Source of the DNA: an uncultured Mesonia sp.
GTDB taxonomy: Bacteria; Bacteroidota; Bacteroidia; Flavobacteriales; Flavobacteriaceae
Length of the DNA: 64,000 nt
Assembly (NCBI GenBank): GCA_958296185.1
Contig: CATQIB010000004.1
Location: 48,582-112,581 of the forward strand
Direction of reading: 5' to 3'
Shown here: in pieces, positions 37,344 to 45,560 of the stretch
Position numbering within the stretch: position 1 is the stretch's first letter
Layout: each line of letters opens with the position of its first letter
Program-made: the position numbers and the translations under genes
The notes under the pieces: model-generated
Databases searched by the model: none
What the model was told of the DNA's origin: nothing
Seen by the model: only the letters and a program-made list of their open reading frames with translations

Positions 37344-39341
37344 ATGGCTAAACAACAACAGCAAAAAAATCAGCCACAAGGCAAAAAACCAAAATTTAAT
37401 TCTTATTGGATTTATATAGGTATCATTCTTATTTTCCTGGGTATTAACTTCTTTAGCGGAGGAGGCTTTAATGAACCCGAAAAAATAAGTCCGGCTAAAT
37501 TTGAAGAAATCCTAAAGAATGGAAACATCAAGAAATTGGTGGTTATACGGAATGTTCAAAAAGCAAATGTATACCTTACACCCGAGGCAGAAGAATCGCT
37601 AGCAAAAAAAGGTAAAGATAATCCTGGTGTTTTGGCGGTAGGGGAAACTCCTCATTACACGGTTAATTTTGGAAGTCTTGAAAAGTTTCAGGAAGATATT
37701 GAAAGAATTGAAAAAGAATATGATGTCAAAGCAAATATTTCCTTTGAAACCGAAAGCAATATTTGGGGTGAATTATTATGGACACTCCTGCCTTTTATTC
37801 TAATCATCGGGTTATGGATCTTTATAATGAGACGAATGAGTGGCGGTGGAGCTGGTGGCCCCGGTGGGCAGATCTTCAACATTGGTAAATCTAAGGCAAA
37901 ATTGTTTGATCAAAATACAGATGTAAAAGTTTCCTTTAAAGATGTAGCCGGTTTAGAAGGGGCAAAAGAAGAGGTGCAAGAAATCGTTGACTTTTTAAAA
38001 CAGCCAGAGAAATATACATCATTAGGAGGTAAGATACCTAAGGGGGCACTTTTAGTTGGTCCTCCAGGAACAGGTAAAACCTTATTGGCTAAGGCGGTAG
38101 CAGGAGAAGCCAAAGTGCCGTTTTATTCCTTATCAGGATCTGATTTTGTAGAAATGTTTGTAGGGGTTGGAGCTTCACGTGTGCGTGACTTATTTAAACA
38201 AGCAAAAGAAAAATCACCTTCTATTATTTTCATAGACGAAATCGATGCCATTGGTAGAGCAAGAGGCAAAAACAACTTCTCTGGTTCTAATGACGAAAGA
38301 GAAAACACCCTGAACCAGTTACTTACCGAAATGGATGGTTTTGGCACCAATACCAATGTCATTGTTTTGGCCGCCACCAACCGGGCCGATGTACTTGATA
38401 AAGCACTTATGCGAGCTGGTCGTTTTGATAGACAAATCTACGTAGACCTACCCGACTTAAGAGAGCGTAAAGAAATTTTCGAAGTACATCTTAGACCACT
38501 AAAACGTCTAGACGATGAACTAGATATTGAATTCCTTGCCAAGCAAACCCCTGGCTTTTCTGGAGCAGATATTGCCAACGTTTGTAATGAAGCTGCGCTT
38601 ATAGCAGCTAGAAAAGGCAAAAAGGCGGTGGGCAAACAGGATTTCTTAGACGCCGTAGATCGCATAGTAGGCGGATTAGAAAAAAAGAATAAGATTATTA
38701 CTCCAGAAGAGAAAAAGACCATCGCTTATCATGAAGCTGGACACGCTACAGTAAGTTGGATGTTAGAACATGCGGCTCCTTTGGTTAAAGTAACTATTGT
38801 ACCCAGAGGGCAATCTTTAGGAGCGGCTTGGTATCTTCCCGAAGAACGCTTAATTGTAAGACCAGAACAAATGCTTGATGAAATGTGTGCCACTATGGGT
38901 GGTCGCGCAGCTGAGAAAGTAATATTTAATAAAATTTCTACCGGAGCTTTAAGCGACCTTGAAAAAGTGACCAAACAAGCTAAAGCAATGGTTACCGTAT
39001 ACGGTTTAAATGAGAAAATTGGCAACCTAACGTATTACGATTCGAGTGGACAGTCAGAATATACTTTCACAAAGCCTTATAGTGAAAAAACTTCAGAATT
39101 AATAGATAAAGAAATCTCTAATATTATTGAGGTGCAATACCAAAGAGCTATTGACTTGTTAGAGCAGCATAAAGAAAAATTAAGTGAACTAGCCGAAATA
39201 CTATTAGAAAAAGAAGTGATTTTTAAAGATGATTTAGAGAAAATTTTTGGAGAGAGACCATTTGCAAAAAAAGACAGTAAAGTGGTTGAAAAACCCTCTG
39301 AAGAATTTTATGAAGAGCAAAAAGGTGAGTCTACTAAGTAA
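37344..39341 (+). CDS. ftsH: ATP-dependent zinc metalloprotease FtsH
   Basis: Hexameric membrane protease for damaged or unassembled membrane proteins. Two transmembrane helices (YWIYIGIILIFLGINFF and LLWTLLPFILIIGLWIFI) frame a small periplasmic domain. The AAA+ module has Walker A GPPGTGKT near residue 238 and Walker B IIFIDEIDAIG; the protease has HEAGH near 463. 665 residues is normal. The C-terminal tail is charged. A perfect 15-bp terminator follows. Confidence 0.98.
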   Translation: MAKQQQQKNQPQGKKPKFNSYWIYIGIILIFLGINFFSGGGFNEPEKISPAKFEEILKNGNIKKLVVIRNVQKANVYLTPEAEESLAKKGKDNPGVLAVGETPHYTVNFGSLEKFQEDIERIEKEYDVKANISFETESNIWGELLWTLLPFILIIGLWIFIMRRMSGGGAGGPGGQIFNIGKSKAKLFDQNTDVKVSFKDVAGLEGAKEEVQEIVDFLKQPEKYTSLGGKIPKGALLVGPPGTGKTLLAKAVAGEAKVPFYSLSGSDFVEMFVGVGASRVRDLFKQAKEKSPSIIFIDEIDAIGRARGKNNFSGSNDERENTLNQLLTEMDGFGTNTNVIVLAATNRADVLDKALMRAGRFDRQIYVDLPDLRERKEIFEVHLRPLKRLDDELDIEFLAKQTPGFSGADIANVCNEAALIAARKGKKAVGKQDFLDAVDRIVGGLEKKNKIITPEEKKTIAYHEAGHATVSWMLEHAAPLVKVTIVPRGQSLGAAWYLPEERLIVRPEQMLDEMCATMGGRAAEKVIFNKISTGALSDLEKVTKQAKAMVTVYGLNEKIGNLTYYDSSGQSEYTFTKPYSEKTSELIDKEISNIIEVQYQRAIDLLEQHKEKLSELAEILLEKEVIFKDDLEKIFGERPFAKKDSKVVEKPSEEFYEEQKGESTK

Positions 39342-39370
39342 ATAGCAGATTTTATACTTATCTAGACACA

Positions 39371-39410
39371 AAAAAACTTGATTTATCACTTGTATAAATC
39401 AAGTTTTTTT
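39371..39410 (+). terminator. Intrinsic terminator of ftsH
   Basis: Perfect 15-bp stem 39371-39385 / 39395-39409, 9-nt loop, ending in a run of T. The T run also forms part of the promoter for the next gene. Confidence 0.88.
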
Positions 39411-39417
39411 ATCTTTG
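39390..39417 (+). promoter_or_regulatory. Promoter of the LUD-cdsA-psd-ACBP operon, inside the ftsH terminator
   Basis: TTG (39390-39392), in the terminator loop, 17-nt spacer, TATCTTTG (39410-39417), beginning on the last T of the terminator tract. ATG at 39452. Confidence 0.6.
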
Positions 39418-39451
39418 AACGAGATGCTATTAAACGTTTGTTAACACGTAT

Positions 39452-40063
39452 ATGAACTTATTTCGTAAATTTATTGGTTATGTCACTTCTGCCAAAACAG
39501 AAGAGGAACAAAATCATAACAAAAACCAAAGCAAATTCATGCCGGAGGAAGAACTTCCTACCGACGAAAGTTTTATGATTAAGTTTAAAGAAAATGGCGG
39601 AAAGTTTCTTTATTGCACAGATGAGAAAGAGATGCAAGAAACCTTTGCGTTAATCTTAAGAGAGAATAGTTGGCATCAAGAAGATGTTCTCTGCTTTAAC
39701 CAAGATCTCAGAAATAAATTAGCTCAGTTCAATTTAAACTTTACAGATCAAAAAGAAGCCACTTTTTTTATTTCGGGATGCGAATATTTAATTGGTAATA
39801 CTGGCGCCTTACTTATATCTTCAAACCAAATTAAAGAAAAGAAACTTGCAGACCTACCCAATAATTTCATCATTATTGCACGCACCAGTCAATTGATTAA
39901 TAGTATTGGTGAAGGCTTATCTGGCATAAAAAATAAAAGTAAAAACCGAATTCCTACCAATATTACCACCATTAAAACCTTTGGTGAAGATCAAGAAAAC
40001 GATTTCTTGAATTATGGTAGTACATCTAAAAACCTATATTTGCTGCTTGTAGAAGATTTGTAA
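39452..40063 (+). CDS. LUD domain protein (LutC/YkgG-like)
   Basis: 203 residues of the LUD fold: EATFFISGCEYLIGNTGALLISS near residue 111 is the typical core, followed by FIIIARTSQLI and the C-terminal YLLLVEDL. In other bacteria LUD proteins belong to lactate-oxidation complexes, but no lutA or lutB genes are present, and in flavobacteria this stand-alone form sits between ftsH and cdsA. Its role is therefore open. cdsA begins 6 bp after the stop. Confidence 0.85.
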   Translation: MNLFRKFIGYVTSAKTEEEQNHNKNQSKFMPEEELPTDESFMIKFKENGGKFLYCTDEKEMQETFALILRENSWHQEDVLCFNQDLRNKLAQFNLNFTDQKEATFFISGCEYLIGNTGALLISSNQIKEKKLADLPNNFIIIARTSQLINSIGEGLSGIKNKSKNRIPTNITTIKTFGEDQENDFLNYGSTSKNLYLLLVEDL

Positions 40064-40068
40064 ATCGC

Positions 40069-40893
40069 ATGAAAGAGACCCTCACCCGCGCCTTGTCTGG
40101 TGCTTTGTATGTTATACTTTTATTGGTAGTTCTATGGCTACCTAACCCCTACCTCTTTAAAGGAGTGTTTTTTATTTTTGGATTATTTGGCGTTTATGAA
40201 TTACAAAAACTACTGGGTTTAAAAAGCTATCTATCTTACCTAATTTTTATTGGTTTTTACTTGTTTTTCTCGGTTCTAGATAGTGATGCATATTTATCTA
40301 GCAGCACACTTATACTCAACACCTTGTTGGTGCTCACCCTTCTTATTAAATCACTATTGCTAAGAGACTTAGTAATAGTAAGCAGAATTCCACTTTTTGA
40401 AGAAAAAAAATATTTGGTAGTTATTTTTTATTTAATCTCTTCGTTCATTTTTATCACACGCATTCCTTTTTTTAACGGAGATTATGAACCTCTTCTTCTT
40501 CTTGGAATTTTTATAATGATTTGGACCAACGACACATTTGCTTATTTGGTAGGTAAAAGCATAGGTAAGCGAAAATTATTCGAACGTATTTCGCCTAAAA
40601 AAACGGTTGAAGGTTTCCTTGGCGGATTTATTTTTACGCTCATTGCAGCTATAATTCTGTCTAATTATTTAACGCTGCTATCTTTACCCCAATGGATTAT
40701 ATTAGGTGCTTTATCTTCTATTTTCGGTACTTGGGGAGACTTGATTCAATCAAAGCTAAAGCGGCAAGCTGGTGTTAAAGATAGTGGAAATTTAATGCCG
40801 GGCCACGGTGGTATATTAGATCGTTTGGATAGTATACTTTATACTGCTACATTTGCATATACCTATTTATATTTTATAAAATATGTTTCATAA
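40069..40893 (+). CDS. cdsA: Phosphatidate cytidylyltransferase
   Basis: Makes CDP-diacylglycerol from phosphatidate in the inner membrane. 274 residues with about eight hydrophobic helices and the family signature near the C-terminus (SKLKRQAGVKDSGNLMPGHG followed by GILDRLDS). SPKKTVEGFLGG is also conserved. It overlaps psd by 11 bp, so CDP-DAG production and PE synthesis are linked. Confidence 0.95.
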   Translation: MKETLTRALSGALYVILLLVVLWLPNPYLFKGVFFIFGLFGVYELQKLLGLKSYLSYLIFIGFYLFFSVLDSDAYLSSSTLILNTLLVLTLLIKSLLLRDLVIVSRIPLFEEKKYLVVIFYLISSFIFITRIPFFNGDYEPLLLLGIFIMIWTNDTFAYLVGKSIGKRKLFERISPKKTVEGFLGGFIFTLIAAIILSNYLTLLSLPQWIILGALSSIFGTWGDLIQSKLKRQAGVKDSGNLMPGHGGILDRLDSILYTATFAYTYLYFIKYVS

Positions 40894-41533
40894 AGAAGGT
40901 TTTAAAATTCTGAGCGTAAGCCTAGCGCTGTTTTTAGCAATTAACTTAGCGAACCTTACCCTCCTTTCAACTACTTGGATCAAGTGGGTTGTACTAATTA
41001 TATCACTGCTATTTTTCATTATAATTGCTCAGTTTTTCCGAAACCCTAAAAGAAACACAGCCATAGACAATAGCACCGTTGTTTCTCCCGTAGATGGCAA
41101 AGTAGTGGTCATCGAAGAGGTTTATGAAAAAGAATATTTTAAAGAAAAAAGAATTCAAGTTTCTGTATTTATGTCGCCTATCAACGTACATGTGACACGT
41201 TACCCTATAGGCGGAGAGGTAGTGTTTAGTAAATACCATCCGGGTAAATTTCTAGTAGCCTGGCACCCTAAATCTTCAGAAGAAAATGAAAGAACCACCG
41301 TAGTGGTAAAAAATCAAAGTATAGGGGAAGTTTTATATAGACAAATAGCAGGCGCGCTCGCAAAGCGTATTGTCAATTATGCTAAAAAAGGAGATGTTGC
41401 AACCCAAGGAGGCGACAGCGGATTTATAAAATTTGGTTCACGCGTTGATTTATTTTTACCATTAGGAACACCCATACAGGTGAAGTTAAATCAAAAGGTA
41501 CGCGGCGGGGAATCAATAATAGCTAAAATTTAA
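40883..41533 (+). CDS. psd: Phosphatidylserine decarboxylase, short proenzyme form
   Basis: Converts phosphatidylserine to phosphatidylethanolamine. 216 residues; the short-form (archaetidylserine-type) family. An N-terminal membrane helix pair, then VSPVDGKVVVIEE, FMSPINVHVTRYP, and the self-cleavage site FGSR in SGFIKFGSRVDLFLP near residue 180, where the Ser becomes the pyruvoyl group. It overlaps cdsA and precedes the acyl-CoA-binding protein by 6 bp. Confidence 0.95.
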   Translation: MFHKEGFKILSVSLALFLAINLANLTLLSTTWIKWVVLIISLLFFIIIAQFFRNPKRNTAIDNSTVVSPVDGKVVVIEEVYEKEYFKEKRIQVSVFMSPINVHVTRYPIGGEVVFSKYHPGKFLVAWHPKSSEENERTTVVVKNQSIGEVLYRQIAGALAKRIVNYAKKGDVATQGGDSGFIKFGSRVDLFLPLGTPIQVKLNQKVRGGESIIAKI

Positions 41534-41539
41534 AAGGAT

Positions 41540-41824
41540 ATGACTTCTAAAATATCCCAAGAAGAGCTAGACAAGGCTTTTAAAGAAGCTTACAATAGAG
41601 CGAGTAAAACAGATTTGCGCTTTCCTCCAGACTTGATGTTAGAATTTTATGCCTATTACAAAAAAGCTACCAGTGGAAGTAAGCGTTTTAATCATAAAGA
41701 TAAGCACCAAGAAAAATTGATTACGGCATTTAAAATGAACGCCCTCTTCCAGGTTGAGAACCTAGAACCTAATCAAGCTAAATTAAAGTATATAGAAATG
41801 GTGAATAAGTATATTCCGCACTAA
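41540..41824 (+). CDS. Acyl-CoA-binding protein
   Basis: 94 residues with the ACBP four-helix pattern: AFKEAYNRASK, then PDLMLEFYAYYKKATSG and a C-terminal AKLKYIEMVNKY. These bind medium and long acyl-CoA and are common in flavobacteria, next to psd. It ends the lipid operon and probably buffers acyl-CoA for phospholipid synthesis. Confidence 0.9.
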   Translation: MTSKISQEELDKAFKEAYNRASKTDLRFPPDLMLEFYAYYKKATSGSKRFNHKDKHQEKLITAFKMNALFQVENLEPNQAKLKYIEMVNKYIPH

Positions 41825-41918
41825 ACTAACTACTAAATTTAATAGGTTAAATAAATTCAGAAAGGGCGCTCAAAAGAAAATAATTTGTATTTTGTGAGTT
41901 ATAAAATGCCTGTTTTTG

Positions 41919-44900
41919 ATGGAATCAACTTTTGCAAGTTATGCAGCGCCTTTAAAGCCGCAAATAATAGCTATAGGAGCCAGTGCTGGTGGTCTTGAAA
42001 CGCTACAACATTTTTTTAAAAACTTACCCAAATCTGATATAAATGCCTACATAATTATTCAGCACCTTTCTCCAGATTTTAAAAGCATGATGGCAGAATT
42101 GCTAGAAAAATCTACACATCTTACCATAAAGAAAATTGAGGACAAGGAGTGTATTAAGCCAAAACATATTTACCTCATCCCTCCACAATATAATGCCGAA
42201 ATTATAGACGGTTGTTTTAAACTTATGGCTAAGCCAAAGGGCAACACAATGAATTTCCCTATAGATATTTTATTTAATTCGCTGGCTAAATACAAAAAAG
42301 AAAAAGCTATTGGAATTATTCTTAGTGGTACAGGAAGTGACGGCACACGTGGTCTTAAAACTATAAAAGAGCGTGAAGGATTAATTATGGTTCAAGATCC
42401 TGAAGAAGCTAAATTCGATGGCATGCCCAGAAGTGCCATAAAAACTGGTTTAGCTGATTTTATTCTACCAGTGGACCAAATGGGGAAAGAACTTAAGCAT
42501 TATATAAAAAACAGTTTTGCTAACCCTTTAATGAAATATCAAGAAATTGAATATGACAAGGAAGCTATAAAAAAAATTCTACATTTGGTAGATCAAAAAA
42601 CAAATTTAGATTTTTCTAATTATAAGTATGCTACGCTTTCCAGAAGGCTAATTAGAAGGTTTCAAGTTTGCAAATGCAACACATTTCAAGAATACCAAGA
42701 TTATGTAGAAAAAAACAAAGCTGAACTACATCTACTCGCTAAAGAGTTTTTAATTGGTGTCACGCAATTTTTTAGAGACGAAGAAGTGTGGATAAAATTG
42801 CAAGATGAAATTATACCACAGGTGGTGGCAAAAATCAAACCAAATGAGACACTAAAAATTTGGGACATAGCTTGCAGTACTGGTGAAGAAGCCTATTCCA
42901 TTGCTATATTGGTAAACGAGGAGATTGAACACCAAGAAAAAAATGTAAAGGTTAAAATTTTTGCTACAGATGTATCTCAAGATTTTTTAAATATTGCCAG
43001 TACAGGAATTTATCCAGAAAGCATTGCTGCAGAAATGGATCCTTATTTATTGAATAAATATTTTACGCATACACATCAAGGTTATAGGGTGATAGAGAAA
43101 ATTAGAAATCACGTAATTTTCTCTCAGCATAATCTCTTAAAAAATCCACCATTTGGACAAATGGAAATGGTTTTTTGCAGAAATTTACTGATCTATTTTC
43201 AAAACAAAATACAAAATCAAAGTCTAGATATTCTTCATTTTTGCTTAAACAAAGAAGGTTATTTAGTATTAGGTACAAGCGAAACCCTTCATTCTCATAA
43301 TGAACACTTTAAATATGTTGATCGCAAATTAAGAATTTTTCAAAATCAAAATCCAACAGAAAGATTACAAAACACCCAAAGCCTTAGGAATAATACCCAA
43401 AAGATGATAAAAAATACGCCTAAAAATGATACGGTAAGCATTCAGCAGTCACCACGTAACAAAACCAAAAATAATTTACAGTTTTTAGATCTTTTTAATG
43501 AATTAATTCTGGAGCAATTCAACTCGGCTGCGGTATACATCGATGAAGAATTTACCATTTTACAAGGTATAGGAGATTTTAAAAGATATGCTCAATTACC
43601 CGAGAAAGGATTTAGCGTCAATTTATTAGATATGTTGAGTGATAGTCTGAAAAAATTAGTAAAATCGGGAGTATATAAAGCGAGAAAAACCGCAGAAAAA
43701 CAGCTGTTTTCTCAATTAAAAATCGGTGATCTTAGCGAAGATAAAACAGTGAAGTTAATTATTAAACCTATAGAAAATCTAGTAGGTAACTCCTCTACTC
43801 ATTTTATTATTTGCTTTGCTGAAGAGGATTACGATAAAAATCAAAAGGCTACTAGAATTGAAGTCAGCAACCAAAGTATTGAACAAGAATATATAAAGCA
43901 ATTAGAAGAGGAATTAAAAGATGTAAAACTTGAACTTCAAACATCTTTAACTAACTTAGAGACTAGTAATGAAGAACTTCAAGCCGCCAATGAAGAACTA
44001 TTGGCATCTAATGAGGAATTGCAAAGTACCAACGAAGAATTACAAAGCGTCAATGAGGAAATAAATACGGTTAATGCAGAGAATATTCAAAAAGTAGATG
44101 ATCTAGAGCAATTGAATTCAGATATGAACAATTTACTAGAAAGTACTAATATTGGTACCATTTTTCTAGACAAGGAGTTATGCATCCGTAAATTCACACC
44201 TGCAATAAACAAACATTTTAACTTTATAGATAGCGATCTAGGACGCCCCATTGAGCATTTTACTGGCGCTTTTAACAAACGAACTAAAAATAAAATTGTA
44301 GAAAAGTGCAAACGAGTATTGAAAAACGGCGGAATAATTGAAAAAAAGATATTAACGCAAGACGGTATAAATTATTTGCAACGGGTTTCTCCATTTTTCG
44401 ACTCTAATGGCTCAAAAAATGGCGTGGTGATTACTTACATAAACATAGAGTCTTTAGAAGAAGCTAAACGCAAATTAATGCTTAGCGAAAAAAGATTTAA
44501 ATCGTTTTATGAAGAAGATCCTGTAATGCATTTTAGTGTAGACCCAATTACATCAAAAATAATTCATTGTAATCAAGAAGCTGCAGAAACCTTAGAATTT
44601 GCTAGTAAAGAAGATTTAAAAAACATCAATTTCTTTAATCTTTACAAGAATAAGCAACAACTCAAGGCGCTAAAGTTTGAAAAACTATTTAAAGAAGAAA
44701 GCGAGCTTAAAAATGTAGAGCTTGAAATGTGTTCAAAAACAGGGAAAACCATACCTATAATGCTTAATTTCACCGTTGAATATGATGAATTTGATAAGCC
44801 TACACTCAATCGCTTTACTTGTATTGATATTACCGAACTTAAAAAAACACAAAAAGCTTTAAGTAAGCAAAAGAAAAATCTAGAACGAACAAATAAAGAT

Positions 44901-45560
44901 TTAGAACAATTTGTGTCTATCTGCTCACACGACTTACAAGAGCCATTGGCCACAATAAAGTTTGCTAGCGATGTTATAAACAAAGTGTATGCGAAAGAGT
45001 TAGATGAAAAGGCTAAAACCTACATCACCTATATCGATCAAGCCTGCGATCGACTTTCAGAACAAATCAAAGCATTATTAGAACATTCAAGAATTGGTAG
45101 AGATTCTGAGAAAAAACTAATAGATACCCAAGAATTGGTCGAAGTAGTAAAGTATGATCTTGGTAAACGCATTAAAGAAACAAAAGCCAAAGTATTTGTT
45201 GGTGACTTACCAAAAATTCGTGGCTACGAAGTTGAATTACGACTACTTTTCCAAAATCTATTAAGTAATGCGATAAAATATAAAGATAAAAATCGCGACC
45301 CAGAAATTAGAATTTCTTCTTATCCAGATGGTAAATACCGGGTCTTTTCAATTACCGATAACGGAATTGGTATACCTAAAGAAAATCAAAAACAAATTTT
45401 TGATATTTTCAACCGTGTGCCTACAGAAGAAAAATACGAAGGAACCGGCGTAGGATTAGCTCACGTAGAAAAAATCATTAGCTTGCATAAGGGAAGTATT
45501 TGGGTTGATTCTCAACCAGGTGCAGGTAGTACATTTTATTTTAAATTGAAAGAAAAGTAA
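41919..45560 (+). CDS. CheB-CheR-PAS hybrid sensor histidine kinase
   Basis: A 1213-residue multi-domain signalling protein. Order: CheB methylesterase domain (about 12-190) with Ser in GASAGGLE, His in IIQHLSPD and Asp in GTGSDGTRGL, so the catalytic triad is kept but no receiver precedes it; CheR methyltransferase (about 205-470) with SAM motif DIACSTGEEAYS; an NEELQ-rich coiled coil (nt about 43960-44080); two PAS domains; HisKA with SHDLQEPLATIKF; HATPase with NLLSNAIKYKD, DNGIGIP and GTGVGLA. No chemoreceptor or CheA is in the window. ATG 41919 is the start. The phytochrome gene begins directly after its stop, so both kinases are made together. Confidence 0.93.
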   Translation: MESTFASYAAPLKPQIIAIGASAGGLETLQHFFKNLPKSDINAYIIIQHLSPDFKSMMAELLEKSTHLTIKKIEDKECIKPKHIYLIPPQYNAEIIDGCFKLMAKPKGNTMNFPIDILFNSLAKYKKEKAIGIILSGTGSDGTRGLKTIKEREGLIMVQDPEEAKFDGMPRSAIKTGLADFILPVDQMGKELKHYIKNSFANPLMKYQEIEYDKEAIKKILHLVDQKTNLDFSNYKYATLSRRLIRRFQVCKCNTFQEYQDYVEKNKAELHLLAKEFLIGVTQFFRDEEVWIKLQDEIIPQVVAKIKPNETLKIWDIACSTGEEAYSIAILVNEEIEHQEKNVKVKIFATDVSQDFLNIASTGIYPESIAAEMDPYLLNKYFTHTHQGYRVIEKIRNHVIFSQHNLLKNPPFGQMEMVFCRNLLIYFQNKIQNQSLDILHFCLNKEGYLVLGTSETLHSHNEHFKYVDRKLRIFQNQNPTERLQNTQSLRNNTQKMIKNTPKNDTVSIQQSPRNKTKNNLQFLDLFNELILEQFNSAAVYIDEEFTILQGIGDFKRYAQLPEKGFSVNLLDMLSDSLKKLVKSGVYKARKTAEKQLFSQLKIGDLSEDKTVKLIIKPIENLVGNSSTHFIICFAEEDYDKNQKATRIEVSNQSIEQEYIKQLEEELKDVKLELQTSLTNLETSNEELQAANEELLASNEELQSTNEELQSVNEEINTVNAENIQKVDDLEQLNSDMNNLLESTNIGTIFLDKELCIRKFTPAINKHFNFIDSDLGRPIEHFTGAFNKRTKNKIVEKCKRVLKNGGIIEKKILTQDGINYLQRVSPFFDSNGSKNGVVITYINIESLEEAKRKLMLSEKRFKSFYEEDPVMHFSVDPITSKIIHCNQEAAETLEFASKEDLKNINFFNLYKNKQQLKALKFEKLFKEESELKNVELEMCSKTGKTIPIMLNFTVEYDEFDKPTLNRFTCIDITELKKTQKALSKQKKNLERTNKDLEQFVSICSHDLQEPLATIKFASDVINKVYAKELDEKAKTYITYIDQACDRLSEQIKALLEHSRIGRDSEKKLIDTQELVEVVKYDLGKRIKETKAKVFVGDLPKIRGYEVELRLLFQNLLSNAIKYKDKNRDPEIRISSYPDGKYRVFSITDNGIGIPKENQKQIFDIFNRVPTEEKYEGTGVGLAHVEKIISLHKGSIWVDSQPGAGSTFYFKLKEK

